A stretch of DNA of 21,871 nt from Anaerolineae bacterium (GTDB lineage Bacteria > Chloroflexota > Anaerolineae > B4-G1 > SLSP01). The stretch lies in NCBI GenBank assembly GCA_018055515.1, contig JAGPHL010000018.1, positions 1-21,871 on the forward strand. The letters are read 5' to 3'. The notes beneath the pieces were generated by a model. That model ran no database searches. It saw only the letters and a list, made by a program, of their open reading frames with translations, and was not told where the DNA came from. A program made the position numbers and the translations under genes. Below, one piece after another: positions 1-7,148 of the stretch (positions within the stretch are counted from its first letter, which is position 1; every line of letters begins with the position of its first letter).

Positions 1-108
1 CTGCACCTCAGTGCGGATAGGATTGTTCTGGACATGCTCAATCCATTCTATCTTGAGATAAGGACGACGGACCATGACACTGGTTCTGAAGTAAGCCGTC
101 GTTTTCAT
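1..108 (-). CDS. Small uncharacterised protein, 3' end cut off by the window edge
   Basis: An open frame begins at an ATG at 108 and stays open for 36 codons to the window edge. It reads MKTTAYFRTSVMVRRPYLK and continues KIEWIEHVQNNPIRTEV. A GGGGA stretch lies about 6 bases before the ATG and could serve as a ribosome binding site. From memory, the 'YFRTSVMVRRPYLKIEWIEHVQNNPIRTEVQ' style resembles small (about 70-residue) proteins common in Chloroflexota and Cyanobacteria. Some of these are grouped with RelE/DUF4258-like toxins and followed by a DUF2283-type partner. That assignment is weak because the conserved second half lies outside the window. It could be a chance frame, but the amino-acid composition looks coding. 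Confidence 0.5.
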   Translation of the reverse strand, partial: MKTTAYFRTSVMVRRPYLKIEWIEHVQNNPIRTEVQ

Positions 109-239
109 CTGTCATCCCCGCCATATCTTTGGATTTTGGACAAATCCATAGCCCCAGCATCCTTCATCATCTGCAAACTATAGCAGTTTTGTAAGAAGAC
201 GCCATGTGCTGGTGCACACCGAGCAAGCACGAAAATGTA

Positions 240-279
240 AGTCGTGAGCAGAGACTGCGACGACTCTCTTCTCACGACT
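240..279 (-). terminator. Inverted repeat after the ppiC-like gene
   Basis: A perfect 9-bp inverted repeat (AGTCGTGAG at 240-248, CTCACGACT at 271-279) lies 30 bp beyond the stop of the PpiC-like gene. The inner arms AGAG/CTCT can extend the stem. On the minus strand it is followed by a modest T-rich stretch (TACATTTTCG). It is a reasonable terminator for the rpsF-ssb-rpsR-ppiC transcript, although the U tract is weak. The rest of 109-308 shows only two small palindromes (131-147 and 176-190) and no gene I can support. Confidence 0.5.
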
Positions 280-308
280 CACTGATCTTTTCCGAGGAGG
301 CTATCTCC

Positions 309-1472
309 CTATGGCGTGTCTGGAGTGACTTTGGTGTAATCCAGATACTCGACACGGCTCTGCTTCTGCTCGGCCAGCCACTCGCTGAAGCGTTGCTCCC
401 GTGCGGCGCTCAACGTCGCCTCATCCAGATCGCGCACCTCACGCGCACGCACGAACACCACGTAGTACTCTGTCTCGTTCCTGGTGATGGGATCAGAAGC
501 CGTTCCCACAGGGATCTCAAAGGCCGCCGTGTCCACGTCAGCGCTGAAGTCCGTCGTCAACCGTCCCGGTTGCACCCAGCCCAAATCCGCGGCCCACCCG
601 CCGCCGGTCTCACTGTTGTTGAGCTCTTCCACCAGCGCATCAACCGCCTCACCGGCGTTCAAACGCTCCTGCAAAGCCAGCGCGGCTTCCAGAGTGCCAG
701 TGACCAACACCGTCACCTGCGCCTGATTGGCCTTGGTCTCGATGTCCTGCGTCAGCGCCTCCACCACTTTAGGGCGCAGCAATTCGATCTCTACGCTCTG
801 GCGGAAGGCCTCTTCGGAAAGGCCGCTCGGACGCAGATACACGCTTTTGAACTGCTCGTAATAAGTCTCGAACTCCGCCCGCGTCATCGGCGTCTTCGTG
901 TTCGTGACGGTTCCAGTGGTTGTGAGGGGATCAGTCGCCGCCACAGCGTCACGGTCATAACCAAACAGGCTCTCGATCTGTCGGTCCACTTCCTCTGGGG
1001 TGACGGTGATCCCCAAGCGGGCCGCCTCTTTGCTCACGAGGCGCTCCTCGACCATTTTATCGAGCACACTACTGCCAAAAATCGCCACCGATCCCGGCGC
1101 CAACTGCAGCTCCAGCTGCTGCTTCTGCTGTTGCAGTTGCGTCGCCAGCGTCTGCATGAATTCATCGGTCGTGTCATACTGCGCCAGATAGTTTTCGTAT
1201 TGCAGAATCTGACTTCTCGTGCTCAAACGCTCGAAACGCACCCGCGCCTGATAATCTTTAGTCTTAATGGGCTCCCCATCCACCCGGGCGACCGGCGCAT
1301 TGGCTTTGATAAACAGCTCGCTGACCACGCCATACCCAAGCACAGACAGAATCACCACGCCAACGCCGATGGCAATCCACGTGATAATACGCTGCGCCTT
1401 TTCATCGCGTTTGCGCGTGGCCAGTTGCTTGCGATTGGGCGACTTCTGGGGACGTTGTTGCTCTTTTGCCAT
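309..1472 (-). CDS. Membrane-anchored SurA/PpiC-like foldase or chaperone
   Basis: The protein is 387 residues from the ATG at 1472, with GAGGAG 8 bases upstream. An in-frame GTG at 1481 would sit directly on that GAGGAG and is less likely. A basic, Lys/Arg-rich N-terminus precedes one membrane segment (about 26-48). A SurA_N-like helical region follows (about 55-235), including a Gln-rich stretch. A parvulin-like C-terminal domain lies at about 240-350, recognisable by GGGWAADLGWVQPGRL and the following AFEIPVGTASDPI. The family (PrsA, PpiD, SurA) assists folding of exported proteins outside the membrane. The usual RHIL opening of the parvulin fold reads VTVLVT here, and the closing GYHII reads EYYVV. 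Both conserved histidines are therefore missing, and the protein may act as a chaperone without isomerase activity. It is the last gene after rpsR, behind a hairpin. Confidence 0.85.
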   Translation of the reverse strand: MAKEQQRPQKSPNRKQLATRKRDEKAQRIITWIAIGVGVVILSVLGYGVVSELFIKANAPVARVDGEPIKTKDYQARVRFERLSTRSQILQYENYLAQYDTTDEFMQTLATQLQQQKQQLELQLAPGSVAIFGSSVLDKMVEERLVSKEAARLGITVTPEEVDRQIESLFGYDRDAVAATDPLTTTGTVTNTKTPMTRAEFETYYEQFKSVYLRPSGLSEEAFRQSVEIELLRPKVVEALTQDIETKANQAQVTVLVTGTLEAALALQERLNAGEAVDALVEELNNSETGGGWAADLGWVQPGRLTTDFSADVDTAAFEIPVGTASDPITRNETEYYVVFVRAREVRDLDEATLSAAREQRFSEWLAEQKQSRVEYLDYTKVTPDTP

Positions 1473-1503
1473 TCCACTCACTCCTCACAGGGTATAAGCA
1501 AAG

Positions 1504-1525
1504 GGCATAGGAATCCCTATGCCCG
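1504..1525 (-). terminator. Hairpin between rpsR and ppiC-like gene
   Basis: A perfect 9-bp stem (GGGCATAGG at 1504-1512, CCTATGCCC at 1517-1525) encloses a 4-base loop. On the minus strand it is followed by TTTGCTTATA. It lies in the 70-bp gap after the rpsR stop and before the foldase ATG. It probably terminates or attenuates the ribosomal-protein transcript so that the foldase is expressed at a lower level. No separate promoter for the foldase was recognised. Confidence 0.65.
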
Positions 1526-1542
1526 TGATGCTCAGCCCCTGT

Positions 1543-1806
1543 TTAGTGATGACGCATTTCTGTCACAAACGGCAGGAGCGCCATGTGCCGCGCACGCTTG
1601 ATGGCGACCGCCAACCGGCGTTGATGCTTGGCGCACACACCGGTCTGCCGGCGCGGGCGAATCTTGCCACGCTCATTGATGAAACGGCGCAACCGATCTA
1701 CGTCCTTGTAGTCAATTTCGCTGACCTCATCCATACAATACTGACACATTCTACGCCGCGCCGGGAATTTCTGCCGGCGGGGGGAATTCCTTCGCTCCGT
1801 ACTCAC
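1543..1806 (-). CDS. rpsR: 30S ribosomal protein S18
   Basis: The 87-residue protein is a clear S18, a small-subunit platform protein that binds 16S rRNA together with S6. The diagnostic core is IDYKDVDRLRRFINERGKI followed by PRRQTGVCAKHQRRLAVAIKRARHMALLPF. It is a zinc-binding type, with Cys21, Cys24, Cys58 and His61 (CQYC and CAKH). Translation starts at GTG 1806, with AGAGGAG 8 bases upstream. Gene order rpsF-ssb-rpsR is the conserved bacterial arrangement. Confidence 0.98.
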   Translation of the reverse strand: MSTERRNSPRRQKFPARRRMCQYCMDEVSEIDYKDVDRLRRFINERGKIRPRRQTGVCAKHQRRLAVAIKRARHMALLPFVTEMRHH

Positions 1807-1853
1807 AGTGCTTGCTCCTCTACAAGAGATAATGGGTTGGTTTGAAAATCAGA

Positions 1854-2264
1854 CTAGGAGACGGTAGAGAGGAACTCCTCGCTACCGTCGTACAGTGACT
1901 CGCGTTCCTCATCAGGTCCCACAGGCTCCTCGAAGCTGTCAAGGAAAACCATCTCCTGGGCCACCAGCTCGGTGCGATAGAAGCGCTGTCCCTCCGGGCC
2001 TTCCCAGGAGCGGGTCTGCAAGCGACCCTCTACATAGACCTGAGAGCCCTTGTGCAGCCGTTTCTTACACAGTTCGGCCAGCCCACCCCAGGCGACGACG
2101 TGAAACCACTCGGTCTCTTCCTGCCGCTCACCATCGTTGTCGGTCCAACGCCGCGAGGTTGCCACATTGAACGCTGCCACCGGCCGGCCACTGGCGGTGA
2201 ACCGCATCTCCGGGTCTTGCCCCAGATGACCAATGATCAGCACCTTGTTCAATCCACGCGCCAT
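1854..2264 (-). CDS. ssb: Single-stranded DNA-binding protein
   Basis: The 136-residue protein has an N-terminal OB fold (about 1-105) with typical SSB motifs: LNKVLIIGHLGQDPEMRFTA, FNVATSRRW, EWFHVVAWGGLAELC and KGSQVYVEGRLQTRSW. SSB coats single-stranded DNA during replication and repair. The ATG at 2264 has AAAGG about 9 bases upstream. It lies between rpsF and rpsR as in most bacteria. The C-terminal tail is only about 30 residues long and ends EEFLSTVS. The acidic-hydrophobic DDDIPF-type tip that recruits partner proteins is absent, and neither other frame restores it. The last codons lie inside a strong DNA inverted repeat (1860-1889). Confidence 0.97.
   Translation of the reverse strand: MARGLNKVLIIGHLGQDPEMRFTASGRPVAAFNVATSRRWTDNDGERQEETEWFHVVAWGGLAELCKKRLHKGSQVYVEGRLQTRSWEGPEGQRFYRTELVAQEMVFLDSFEEPVGPDEERESLYDGSEEFLSTVS
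1860..1889 (-). repeat. Inverted repeat across the ssb stop codon
   Basis: GACGGTAG (1860-1867) and CTACCGTC (1882-1889) form a perfect 8-bp stem. A further GAGG/CCTC pair stacks above one mismatch, giving nearly continuous pairing up to a 4-base loop. On the minus strand the hairpin covers the last codons of ssb just before TAG and is followed by TCTGATTTTC. It could be an attenuator or RNA processing site between ssb and rpsR. It also encodes SSB's unusual C-terminus. Confidence 0.6.
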
Positions 2265-2305
2265 TGCCAGGCCCTTTCACCGAATAAGTTTTCGTCTGAT
2301 AGTCG

Positions 2306-2725
2306 CTAGAACGTCTCGTCAAACTCCGCCGGCACATCCTCCACAAATCCAGGAAACTCAGCCGTGGGCTCCGACACATCCTCCGCGACCACCTCAAACT
2401 CCGGCATGACTTCTTCAGGCTCACTTACAGGAACGCCCTCGACCAGGATGAGCAGCTCCCGCAGGATCCCTTCGATCAGCAACAGGCGGCGCTCGAAATC
2501 CTTGACGGCGTCGGTGGGCATATTGAAGCGGGTGAGGTAATAACGCCCTTCGCGGAAGCCCTTGATGGCGTAGGCCAGGCGGCGGGTGCCCCAATTCCGG
2601 AATTCTAAAACTGTGGCGCCGGCATCGTGCAGATAGGTCTGCACCCGGTTGAGAAGCGCCTCCAGATTTTCCTCGGGCAGCTCCGGATTGACAATGAACA
2701 TTAACTCATAGCTACGTGTGACCAA
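2306..2725 (-). CDS. rpsF: 30S ribosomal protein S6
   Basis: The 139-residue protein is S6, the small-subunit protein that pairs with S18. Family signatures include YELMFIVNPELPEENLEALL, the stretch ATVLEFRNWGTRRLAYAIKG, and YYLTRFNMPTDAVKDFERRL. The start is a TTG at 2725 with a strong AAGGAGG 10 bases upstream. No better ATG or GTG places the conserved YEL at the right distance. The S6 fold ends near residue 95. The last 45 residues form a Glu/Asp/Pro-rich acidic tail, longer than usual but of a type seen in several phyla. First gene of rpsF-ssb-rpsR. Confidence 0.97.
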   Translation of the reverse strand: MVTRSYELMFIVNPELPEENLEALLNRVQTYLHDAGATVLEFRNWGTRRLAYAIKGFREGRYYLTRFNMPTDAVKDFERRLLLIEGILRELLILVEGVPVSEPEEVMPEFEVVAEDVSEPTAEFPGFVEDVPAEFDETF

Positions 2726-2753
2726 GACGGATTTTCCTCCTTTCCATGGGTTT

Positions 2754-2774
2754 GCTCCCGGTCATGCCGGGAGC
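2754..2774 (-). promoter_or_regulatory. rpsF leader hairpin, candidate S6:S18 autoregulatory element
   Basis: In the rpsF leader, between the predicted transcript start near 2795 and the ribosome binding site, GCTCCCGG and CCGGGAGC (2754-2761 and 2767-2774) form a perfect 8-bp stem with a 5-base loop. A CCG triplet lies directly 5' of the stem in the RNA. A weak outer GGG/CCC pairing can close an internal loop. Many bacteria carry an S6:S18-binding RNA with a conserved CCG at this place. The position and CCG fit, but the fold was judged by eye only. Confidence 0.45.
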
Positions 2775-2801
2775 GGAAGGCCCGTCTGAGCTCGAATGGC
2801 A

Positions 2802-2829
2802 ACTATACCATAAAACAAACGGATGGCAA
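2802..2829 (-). promoter_or_regulatory. Predicted sigma-70 promoter of rpsF operon
   Basis: On the minus strand, TTGCCA (2824-2829), a 16-bp spacer and TATAGT (2802-2807) make a good vegetative promoter. The predicted start is near 2795, giving a leader of about 70 bases that contains the hairpin. It lies only 20 bp beyond the 3' end of rnpB, with no visible terminator between them. Confidence 0.65.
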
Positions 2830-2848
2830 GCGTGGATGGAAGGGGAAG

Positions 2849-3259
2849 GCTCGAGTCGGCCGATAAGCCGGATTCTGTACCGCAGCGCCTTCGCACCGCG
2901 GCGGTGATCATCTCTCCAGGATGATGGTTACCCATCACCTCCAGCAGCCTACCCGAAGGTTGCCCATTAGGGAGGAGACGGGTCGCCTCCCGACCGACCC
3001 TGAGGCCGGCCTTCCCCTCTGCTTGGCCTTGCTCCCGACGGGGGTTACCTGGCCGCAGCGGTTGCCCGCCGCGCCGGTGGTCTCTTACACCACCTTTTCA
3101 CCCTTGCCCGCCCCTTGCGGGACGTCGGCGGTATGTCTCTGTGGCCCTGTCCGCGGGTCGCCCCGCCCGGGTGTTACCCGGCGTCGTACCCTGTGGAGTC
3201 CGGACTTTCCTCACGCTGCCGGGCACCGGCAGCCTGCGATCACCTGGCCGACTCAAGCC
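2849..3259 (-). ncRNA. rnpB: RNase P RNA, bacterial class A
   Basis: This is the catalytic RNA of ribonuclease P, which trims the 5' leader of tRNA precursors. On the minus strand it carries the universal block GAGGAAAGTCCGGACTCCAC (within 3189-3212). The 3' signature ACAGAATCCGGCTTA (2864-2878) is also present. The two ends pair as helix P1: GGCTTGAGTCGGCC near 3259 against GGCCGACTCGAGCC ending at 2849, with one G-U pair. The length of about 411 nt fits class A. The ends are set by P1 and by the promoter and may be off by a few bases. Small open frames over this interval are spurious. Confidence 0.97.
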
Positions 3260-3266
3260 CACCCGC

Positions 3267-3295
3267 ATCTTACCACAGTTGCCCCCGTCGGTCAA
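3267..3295 (-). promoter_or_regulatory. Predicted sigma-70 promoter of rnpB
   Basis: On the minus strand, TTGACC (3290-3295), a 17-bp spacer and TAAGAT (3267-3272) form a near-consensus promoter. The expected start, 6-8 bases downstream (about 3259-3261), coincides with the first base of helix P1. This supports both the promoter and the RNA 5' end. Confidence 0.8.
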
Positions 3296-3319
3296 TAGCG
3301 ACAGCGATCATGCGAGCAT

Positions 3320-4510
3320 TCAGCATCCCCGCAGTTCCCACAGCACCAGCTCCGGCGGCGCCAACAGCCGCGCGCGCGGGGCGCCCAGGCCTTCCATCCC
3401 CAGGCCCCGGCTCACGTAAAGCGTCGTCCGCCCCTCCGTATATCGGCCCCTCTCGTACTTTTTCCCCCAGCGCGAGCTGGTGAAGAGAGCCCCGTAGAAC
3501 GGGAGACATAGCTGTCCGCCGTGGGTATGACCGGCCAGGTACAGCTCCAGGCCCAGTTCGACCGCCTGCGGCATGAGATCGGGCGTATGATAGAGCAGGA
3601 TGGCCGGCGCGCCATCGGGAACCCGCGCGCGCACTTCGGCCAGCGCCGCAGCGTCCCGCTCCGCGTTGACGGTGCACCGCACGCCGAGCAGCCACAGCGT
3701 CTGTCCCTCCCACGTCACCGGCAGCGCGGCATCCTCCAGCCAGCGGATCGGCAGATCGGCAAAGATCTCCGGGATGATGCCGGGGACATCTACCGGCGCG
3801 CTGCCAGTGATCGCGTAAACGCCGAGCGGCGCCTGTAACTGCGCCAGCCAGGCCCGCGCTCCCGCCTGCGCCGCCGGATCATAGACCGAGGAGATGTTGA
3901 GATAATCTCCCGTGAGCAAGATGAGGTCCGGGCGCAGGGCAGCGATCGCCGCCGCTGCCGTCGCCTCGCGCGGCGAGGGACCCTCGAAGTGCAGATCGGA
4001 GATGTGCAGGACCCGCAAGGGCGCGCCTTCCCACGGCTCCAGGCGCAAGGTCTGCTGCGTGACCCCCACCCGGAAAGGCTCGACCCAGGTGGCGTAGTAG
4101 AGCACGCCGCTGAGCGCCGCCATGAGGAGCGCCCACCCGGCTGACGCCGGCAACGGCGAAGTCCATCGTCCGATCGTCCATGCCAGAAGCCAGGAAAGCC
4201 CCACGCGCAGCAGCTGCAACGCCAGCAACGACGGCGTCACCGGTCCCCACGAACGCCCGCGACGCGGCAGCAACGCCAGCGTCGCCCAATCCCCCAGGCA
4301 GGCGACGGCGGCGATCCCCGCCGCGAGGCCGCGCTGCTCGCGCCAGGGCCAGGCCGCAATGGCGACCAGCGCGGCCCAGGCAGGGAGCAATCTCTCCGGG
4401 GACAGTTTTCCCATGAGGCCGGTGAGGATAAAGACCTTATGGAGGAAGGAATAGCGTCCTTCGCGGTCAGGGGGGAATTGGGACAGCCAGCCAGCGTCGA
4501 GGTGCTCCAT
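3320..4510 (-). CDS. Membrane metallophosphoesterase, YkuE-like, with a degenerate motif
   Basis: The 396-residue protein has four predicted membrane helices (about 43-58, 62-81, 94-113 and 124-142) followed by a calcineurin-like phosphoesterase domain (165-396). Metal-binding motifs visible are SDLH (Asp172, His174), GD (Asp202), a histidine in LLYHTPD (His308) and GHTHGGQ (His328, His330). The fourth motif, normally GNHD/E, should follow GVYAIT but reads GSAPVD. The catalytic Asn-His pair is therefore missing, and activity may be altered or lost. Relatives hydrolyse phosphoesters such as lipid or UDP-sugar substrates at the membrane; no substrate can be assigned. The ATG at 4510 lies 17 bp after the upstream gene, with no clear ribosome binding site. 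Last gene of the acylphosphatase operon. Confidence 0.85.
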   Translation of the reverse strand: MEHLDAGWLSQFPPDREGRYSFLHKVFILTGLMGKLSPERLLPAWAALVAIAAWPWREQRGLAAGIAAVACLGDWATLALLPRRGRSWGPVTPSLLALQLLRVGLSWLLAWTIGRWTSPLPASAGWALLMAALSGVLYYATWVEPFRVGVTQQTLRLEPWEGAPLRVLHISDLHFEGPSPREATAAAAIAALRPDLILLTGDYLNISSVYDPAAQAGARAWLAQLQAPLGVYAITGSAPVDVPGIIPEIFADLPIRWLEDAALPVTWEGQTLWLLGVRCTVNAERDAAALAEVRARVPDGAPAILLYHTPDLMPQAVELGLELYLAGHTHGGQLCLPFYGALFTSSRWGKKYERGRYTEGRTTLYVSRGLGMEGLGAPRARLLAPPELVLWELRGC

Positions 4511-4527
4511 ACGGCGTCACGCGCAGC

Positions 4528-5550
4528 TCAATCGAACAGGTGCGCCAGCTCGTCCCGGTCAAAGCGCGGCAGCGGCATCACGCCGTCCGCATCCCGCAGG
4601 AACACGCCGGGGGCCTCCGTCACCGCGCCGATCTCCGCCGCCGGAATGCCAGCGGCACGCAGCGTCTCCAGGGCGCGCGGCAAAGCCTCCGGGGCCACCG
4701 CCGCGAGCAACGCGCCGGACGCAATCAGCCCCAAGGGATTCAGGTCGAGCGCGCGACATAGCGCCGCCGTCTCCGGCAAGATGGGCAAGGCCACGCGTTC
4801 GATGACCGCGCCCCATCCCGCCGCCCCCACCAGCTCCTGGATTCCCGTCGCTACACCGCCTTCCGTGGGATCGTGCATGGCGTGGACGCCCTCCAACGCG
4901 GCGAGAAGCTGCGCTTCACGCACGACGCTGATGCCGGGAGTGTGCAGAAAGCCGGCCGCCCGCGCCAGGACGTCTGCAGTCACGCGCGCGCGCAGCTGCG
5001 GCGCCAGCTCCCGGGCCAGGATGGCGCTGCCTTCGATAGCAATCCCCTTAGTCAGCAACAGACGATCGCCAGGACGCGCGCCATCCGAGCGGATGAGGCG
5101 CTCCGGCGCGACCTCCCCCAGCATGGTCCCCACGGCAATGGGGCGATCCAGACCGTGGGTGATCTCGGTGTGCCCGCCGATCAACGCGGCGCCCACCTCG
5201 GAGCAGGCCGCCTGCAATTGCATGAAGATTTGTTCGGCCAGCGCGGGCGTGGTCTTGCCGGCGGGCAGCAGCAGGGTGGCGATGAACCAGCACGGCGTCG
5301 CTCCCACACAGGCAATGTCGTTGGCGTTGATGTGGACGACGTACCAGCCGATCTCCTCGGTGGCAAAAGTGATGGGGTCGCTTTTAGTCGCCACATAACG
5401 GTCGCCGAAATCCACAACGGCGGCATCGTGCCCCAAAGCCGGGCCGAGAATCACCCGAGGATCCGTCGTCTGGAAAGGCGTCAGGAGCCTGAGCAACTCC
5501 GCCTGAGGCAATTTACCGGTAGGATAACATGACAGGACCTCTTCGGCCAT
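4528..5550 (-). CDS. AIR synthase-related / HypE-like ATP-binding protein
   Basis: The 340-residue protein belongs to the PurM/ThiL/HypE/SelD superfamily of ATP-dependent dehydratases and kinases. The N-terminal half has GHDAAVVDFGDRYVATKSDP, then a helix with HINANDIACVGATPCWF. A central IGGHTEIT and the C-terminal MHDPTEGGVATGIQEL are also typical. It lacks the C-terminal PRIC cysteine tail that true HypE uses for cyanide ligand synthesis. No hydrogenase genes are nearby, so the substrate is unknown. An ATG at 5550 overlaps the previous stop as TGATG; a GTG one codon earlier is possible. GGAGG lies just upstream. Translational coupling to the FecR-like gene is likely. Confidence 0.8.
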   Translation of the reverse strand: MAEEVLSCYPTGKLPQAELLRLLTPFQTTDPRVILGPALGHDAAVVDFGDRYVATKSDPITFATEEIGWYVVHINANDIACVGATPCWFIATLLLPAGKTTPALAEQIFMQLQAACSEVGAALIGGHTEITHGLDRPIAVGTMLGEVAPERLIRSDGARPGDRLLLTKGIAIEGSAILARELAPQLRARVTADVLARAAGFLHTPGISVVREAQLLAALEGVHAMHDPTEGGVATGIQELVGAAGWGAVIERVALPILPETAALCRALDLNPLGLIASGALLAAVAPEALPRALETLRAAGIPAAEIGAVTEAPGVFLRDADGVMPLPRFDRDELAHLFD

Positions 5551-6806
5551 CACTCCTCCACCAACAGCGCCACGTCATCCACCTCCGAGGTGAAAGTATG
5601 ACCGGAGGCATAGACATCTACCGAGAGGAGGGTCGCCGGCGTTAGATTGCGTTCGCGCATCAGTCCGATCAAATCGGGAGAGGTGTAAGCAAACCAGGCA
5701 CTCTGAGGGATTTGAATGTGCTGCGGCTGGCTTTCACAGATGGAGATGGGGCACGTATTGGAGTAAGATCCCGAAAGGTAATAGAAGCCCTGCAGCCATT
5801 CGTGGAAACCGCCCTGCGTGTCCAGGAAAGTGACACGCAGCATCACCGGGCACTCCGTGCCGTTCGCGCCGCAGACGGGGACGCTCTGCTGATCCACCTT
5901 GAGCAGCGCCGTGACGTACAGCGCCGTGACCCCCCGCACGTCCTGGTTCAGCCGCTGCGTGATGCCCAACTCGATATGCCCGACCCCCGTGCGGTCGAAA
6001 GTCACCACATCGCGATCGGGCGGACGAAGGACAACCCCATCGCTCTGATCCGGGCGTTCCTTAGCCAGCACGTAAGCCGTCCAATGCGGGTCGAGGCTCT
6101 GGACAAAATCGCCGTTGCGCAGAATGTTGCGCTGTCCGCCAATATGGATTTCGCCCAGCCCGGCGTCCGTCAATTCCACGCGCTGCGAGCTGACCAGCGA
6201 CAGCAGCGCGCCATCGGCGGGATCGGGGATGCGCGCCCGTCCCTGGCGCACGATGATTTCAGTGCGGTCCTGATCCACGGCCAGGGTATACGAACCGTCC
6301 TCCAGCTGCACCGCGCCGTGCGGCGTCTGCAGCTGTAAATCCGAAGTGCGGTCAGCGTCGCCGCCAAGGTTCACCCGCAGTTCGCGGCTCACGTCCACCT
6401 GAAGCACGAGTTGATGGGGCAGCTCGCTGTGCGTCGTAAAACGCGGCGTGCGCGCGGAGAGGAAGGTGAGGTCTGTCTCGCCGTAGAGCTGGAGCGTGCC
6501 GACAGGGGTATCGGGGCGCATGGGGAGATAGAACAGCAAAAACGCTTCGGCGTCGGCGGAAGAAAGTACAATGCGGCTCTGTCGGGGGACTTCGCGCATG
6601 TCGCTCAGCAGCGCCACATCGCCGCGCCCCTTCTCCTGGATGCCGACAATTCCGCCGCGCGGCTGAATAATCACCTGCAGGGGATAGGTAGCGTTGCCAA
6701 GATACCAGCGTACCAGTAACGGCGTCCCAATCGCCAACCCCAGGCAGGCGATGAACGACAGGAGCAGTACCATCCAGGCAATCGTAGCCGGCTTTTTCAA
6801 GAGCAT
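5550..6806 (-). CDS. Membrane-anchored protein with FecR-like and jelly-roll-like regions
   Basis: The 418-residue protein has one N-terminal membrane segment (about 10-33) and a large outside part. Residues about 45-215 are beta-rich and include an FecR-like stretch, TPHGAVQLEDGSYTLAVDQD, then TEIIVRQGRARI. From about 228, RNGDFVQSLDPHWTAY looks like the opening of a carbohydrate-binding or galactose-binding-like jelly roll (about 228-418). Two cysteine pairs (312/319 and 352/357) may form disulfides. I recognise the architecture but no specific function; a surface-exposed ligand-binding or signalling protein is an inference. It lies 13 bp after the acylphosphatase stop and overlaps the next gene's start. 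Confidence 0.7.
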   Translation of the reverse strand: MLLKKPATIAWMVLLLSFIACLGLAIGTPLLVRWYLGNATYPLQVIIQPRGGIVGIQEKGRGDVALLSDMREVPRQSRIVLSSADAEAFLLFYLPMRPDTPVGTLQLYGETDLTFLSARTPRFTTHSELPHQLVLQVDVSRELRVNLGGDADRTSDLQLQTPHGAVQLEDGSYTLAVDQDRTEIIVRQGRARIPDPADGALLSLVSSQRVELTDAGLGEIHIGGQRNILRNGDFVQSLDPHWTAYVLAKERPDQSDGVVLRPPDRDVVTFDRTGVGHIELGITQRLNQDVRGVTALYVTALLKVDQQSVPVCGANGTECPVMLRVTFLDTQGGFHEWLQGFYYLSGSYSNTCPISICESQPQHIQIPQSAWFAYTSPDLIGLMRERNLTPATLLSVDVYASGHTFTSEVDDVALLVEE

Positions 6807-6819
6807 CGCCTCAGTGCAT

Positions 6820-7107
6820 TTAACGAATCAAGAAATCCGTGAATTCACCGGTCGGCACGACCGCCAGGTGTTCGACGCGGTCCACGTGCGCCCCGTAAGG
6901 CCCGTACGGCAAAGCTGCGAGCAGCTCCTGCAGTTTGGACACCGGCCCTTCCGCGCGGATTTCGACCGTGCCGTCAGGGAGGTTACGCACCCAACCGGTC
7001 AATCCCAATGGCTGCGCGCGCCGGAGCACGAAATAGCGAAATCCCACTCCCTGCACCACGCCATGAACGATGACGTGCAAGGCCCCGACTTCCGGCTGAT
7101 CAGACAT
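6820..7107 (-). CDS. acyP: Acylphosphatase
   Basis: The 95-residue protein hydrolyses acyl phosphates such as carbamoyl phosphate or 1,3-bisphosphoglycerate. It has the family signature HGVVQGVGFRYFVLRRA with the phosphate-binding Arg24, and LTGWVRNLPDGTVEIRAEGP with the catalytic Asn42. Length is typical. The ATG at 7107 was chosen because the family begins here and AGAGGAG lies 7 bases upstream. A longer frame reaching 7275 reads through the intergenic region and has non-coding character. First gene of an operon with the FecR-like, HypE-like and phosphoesterase genes. Confidence 0.93.
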   Translation of the reverse strand: MSDQPEVGALHVIVHGVVQGVGFRYFVLRRAQPLGLTGWVRNLPDGTVEIRAEGPVSKLQELLAALPYGPYGAHVDRVEHLAVVPTGEFTDFLIR

Positions 7108-7148
7108 CGCTCGTCTCCTCTGAAAATAGAACCCGTGCTCAAGTTCAC

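Noticed and set aside
2921..3298. Several short open frames across 2921-3300 on both strands
   Set aside because: They overlap the RNase P RNA, whose conserved blocks and end-pairing explain the sequence.
4528..5550. True HypE hydrogenase maturation protein
   Set aside because: It has no C-terminal PRIC cysteine and no hydrogenase or other hyp genes nearby, so only the broader superfamily is supported.
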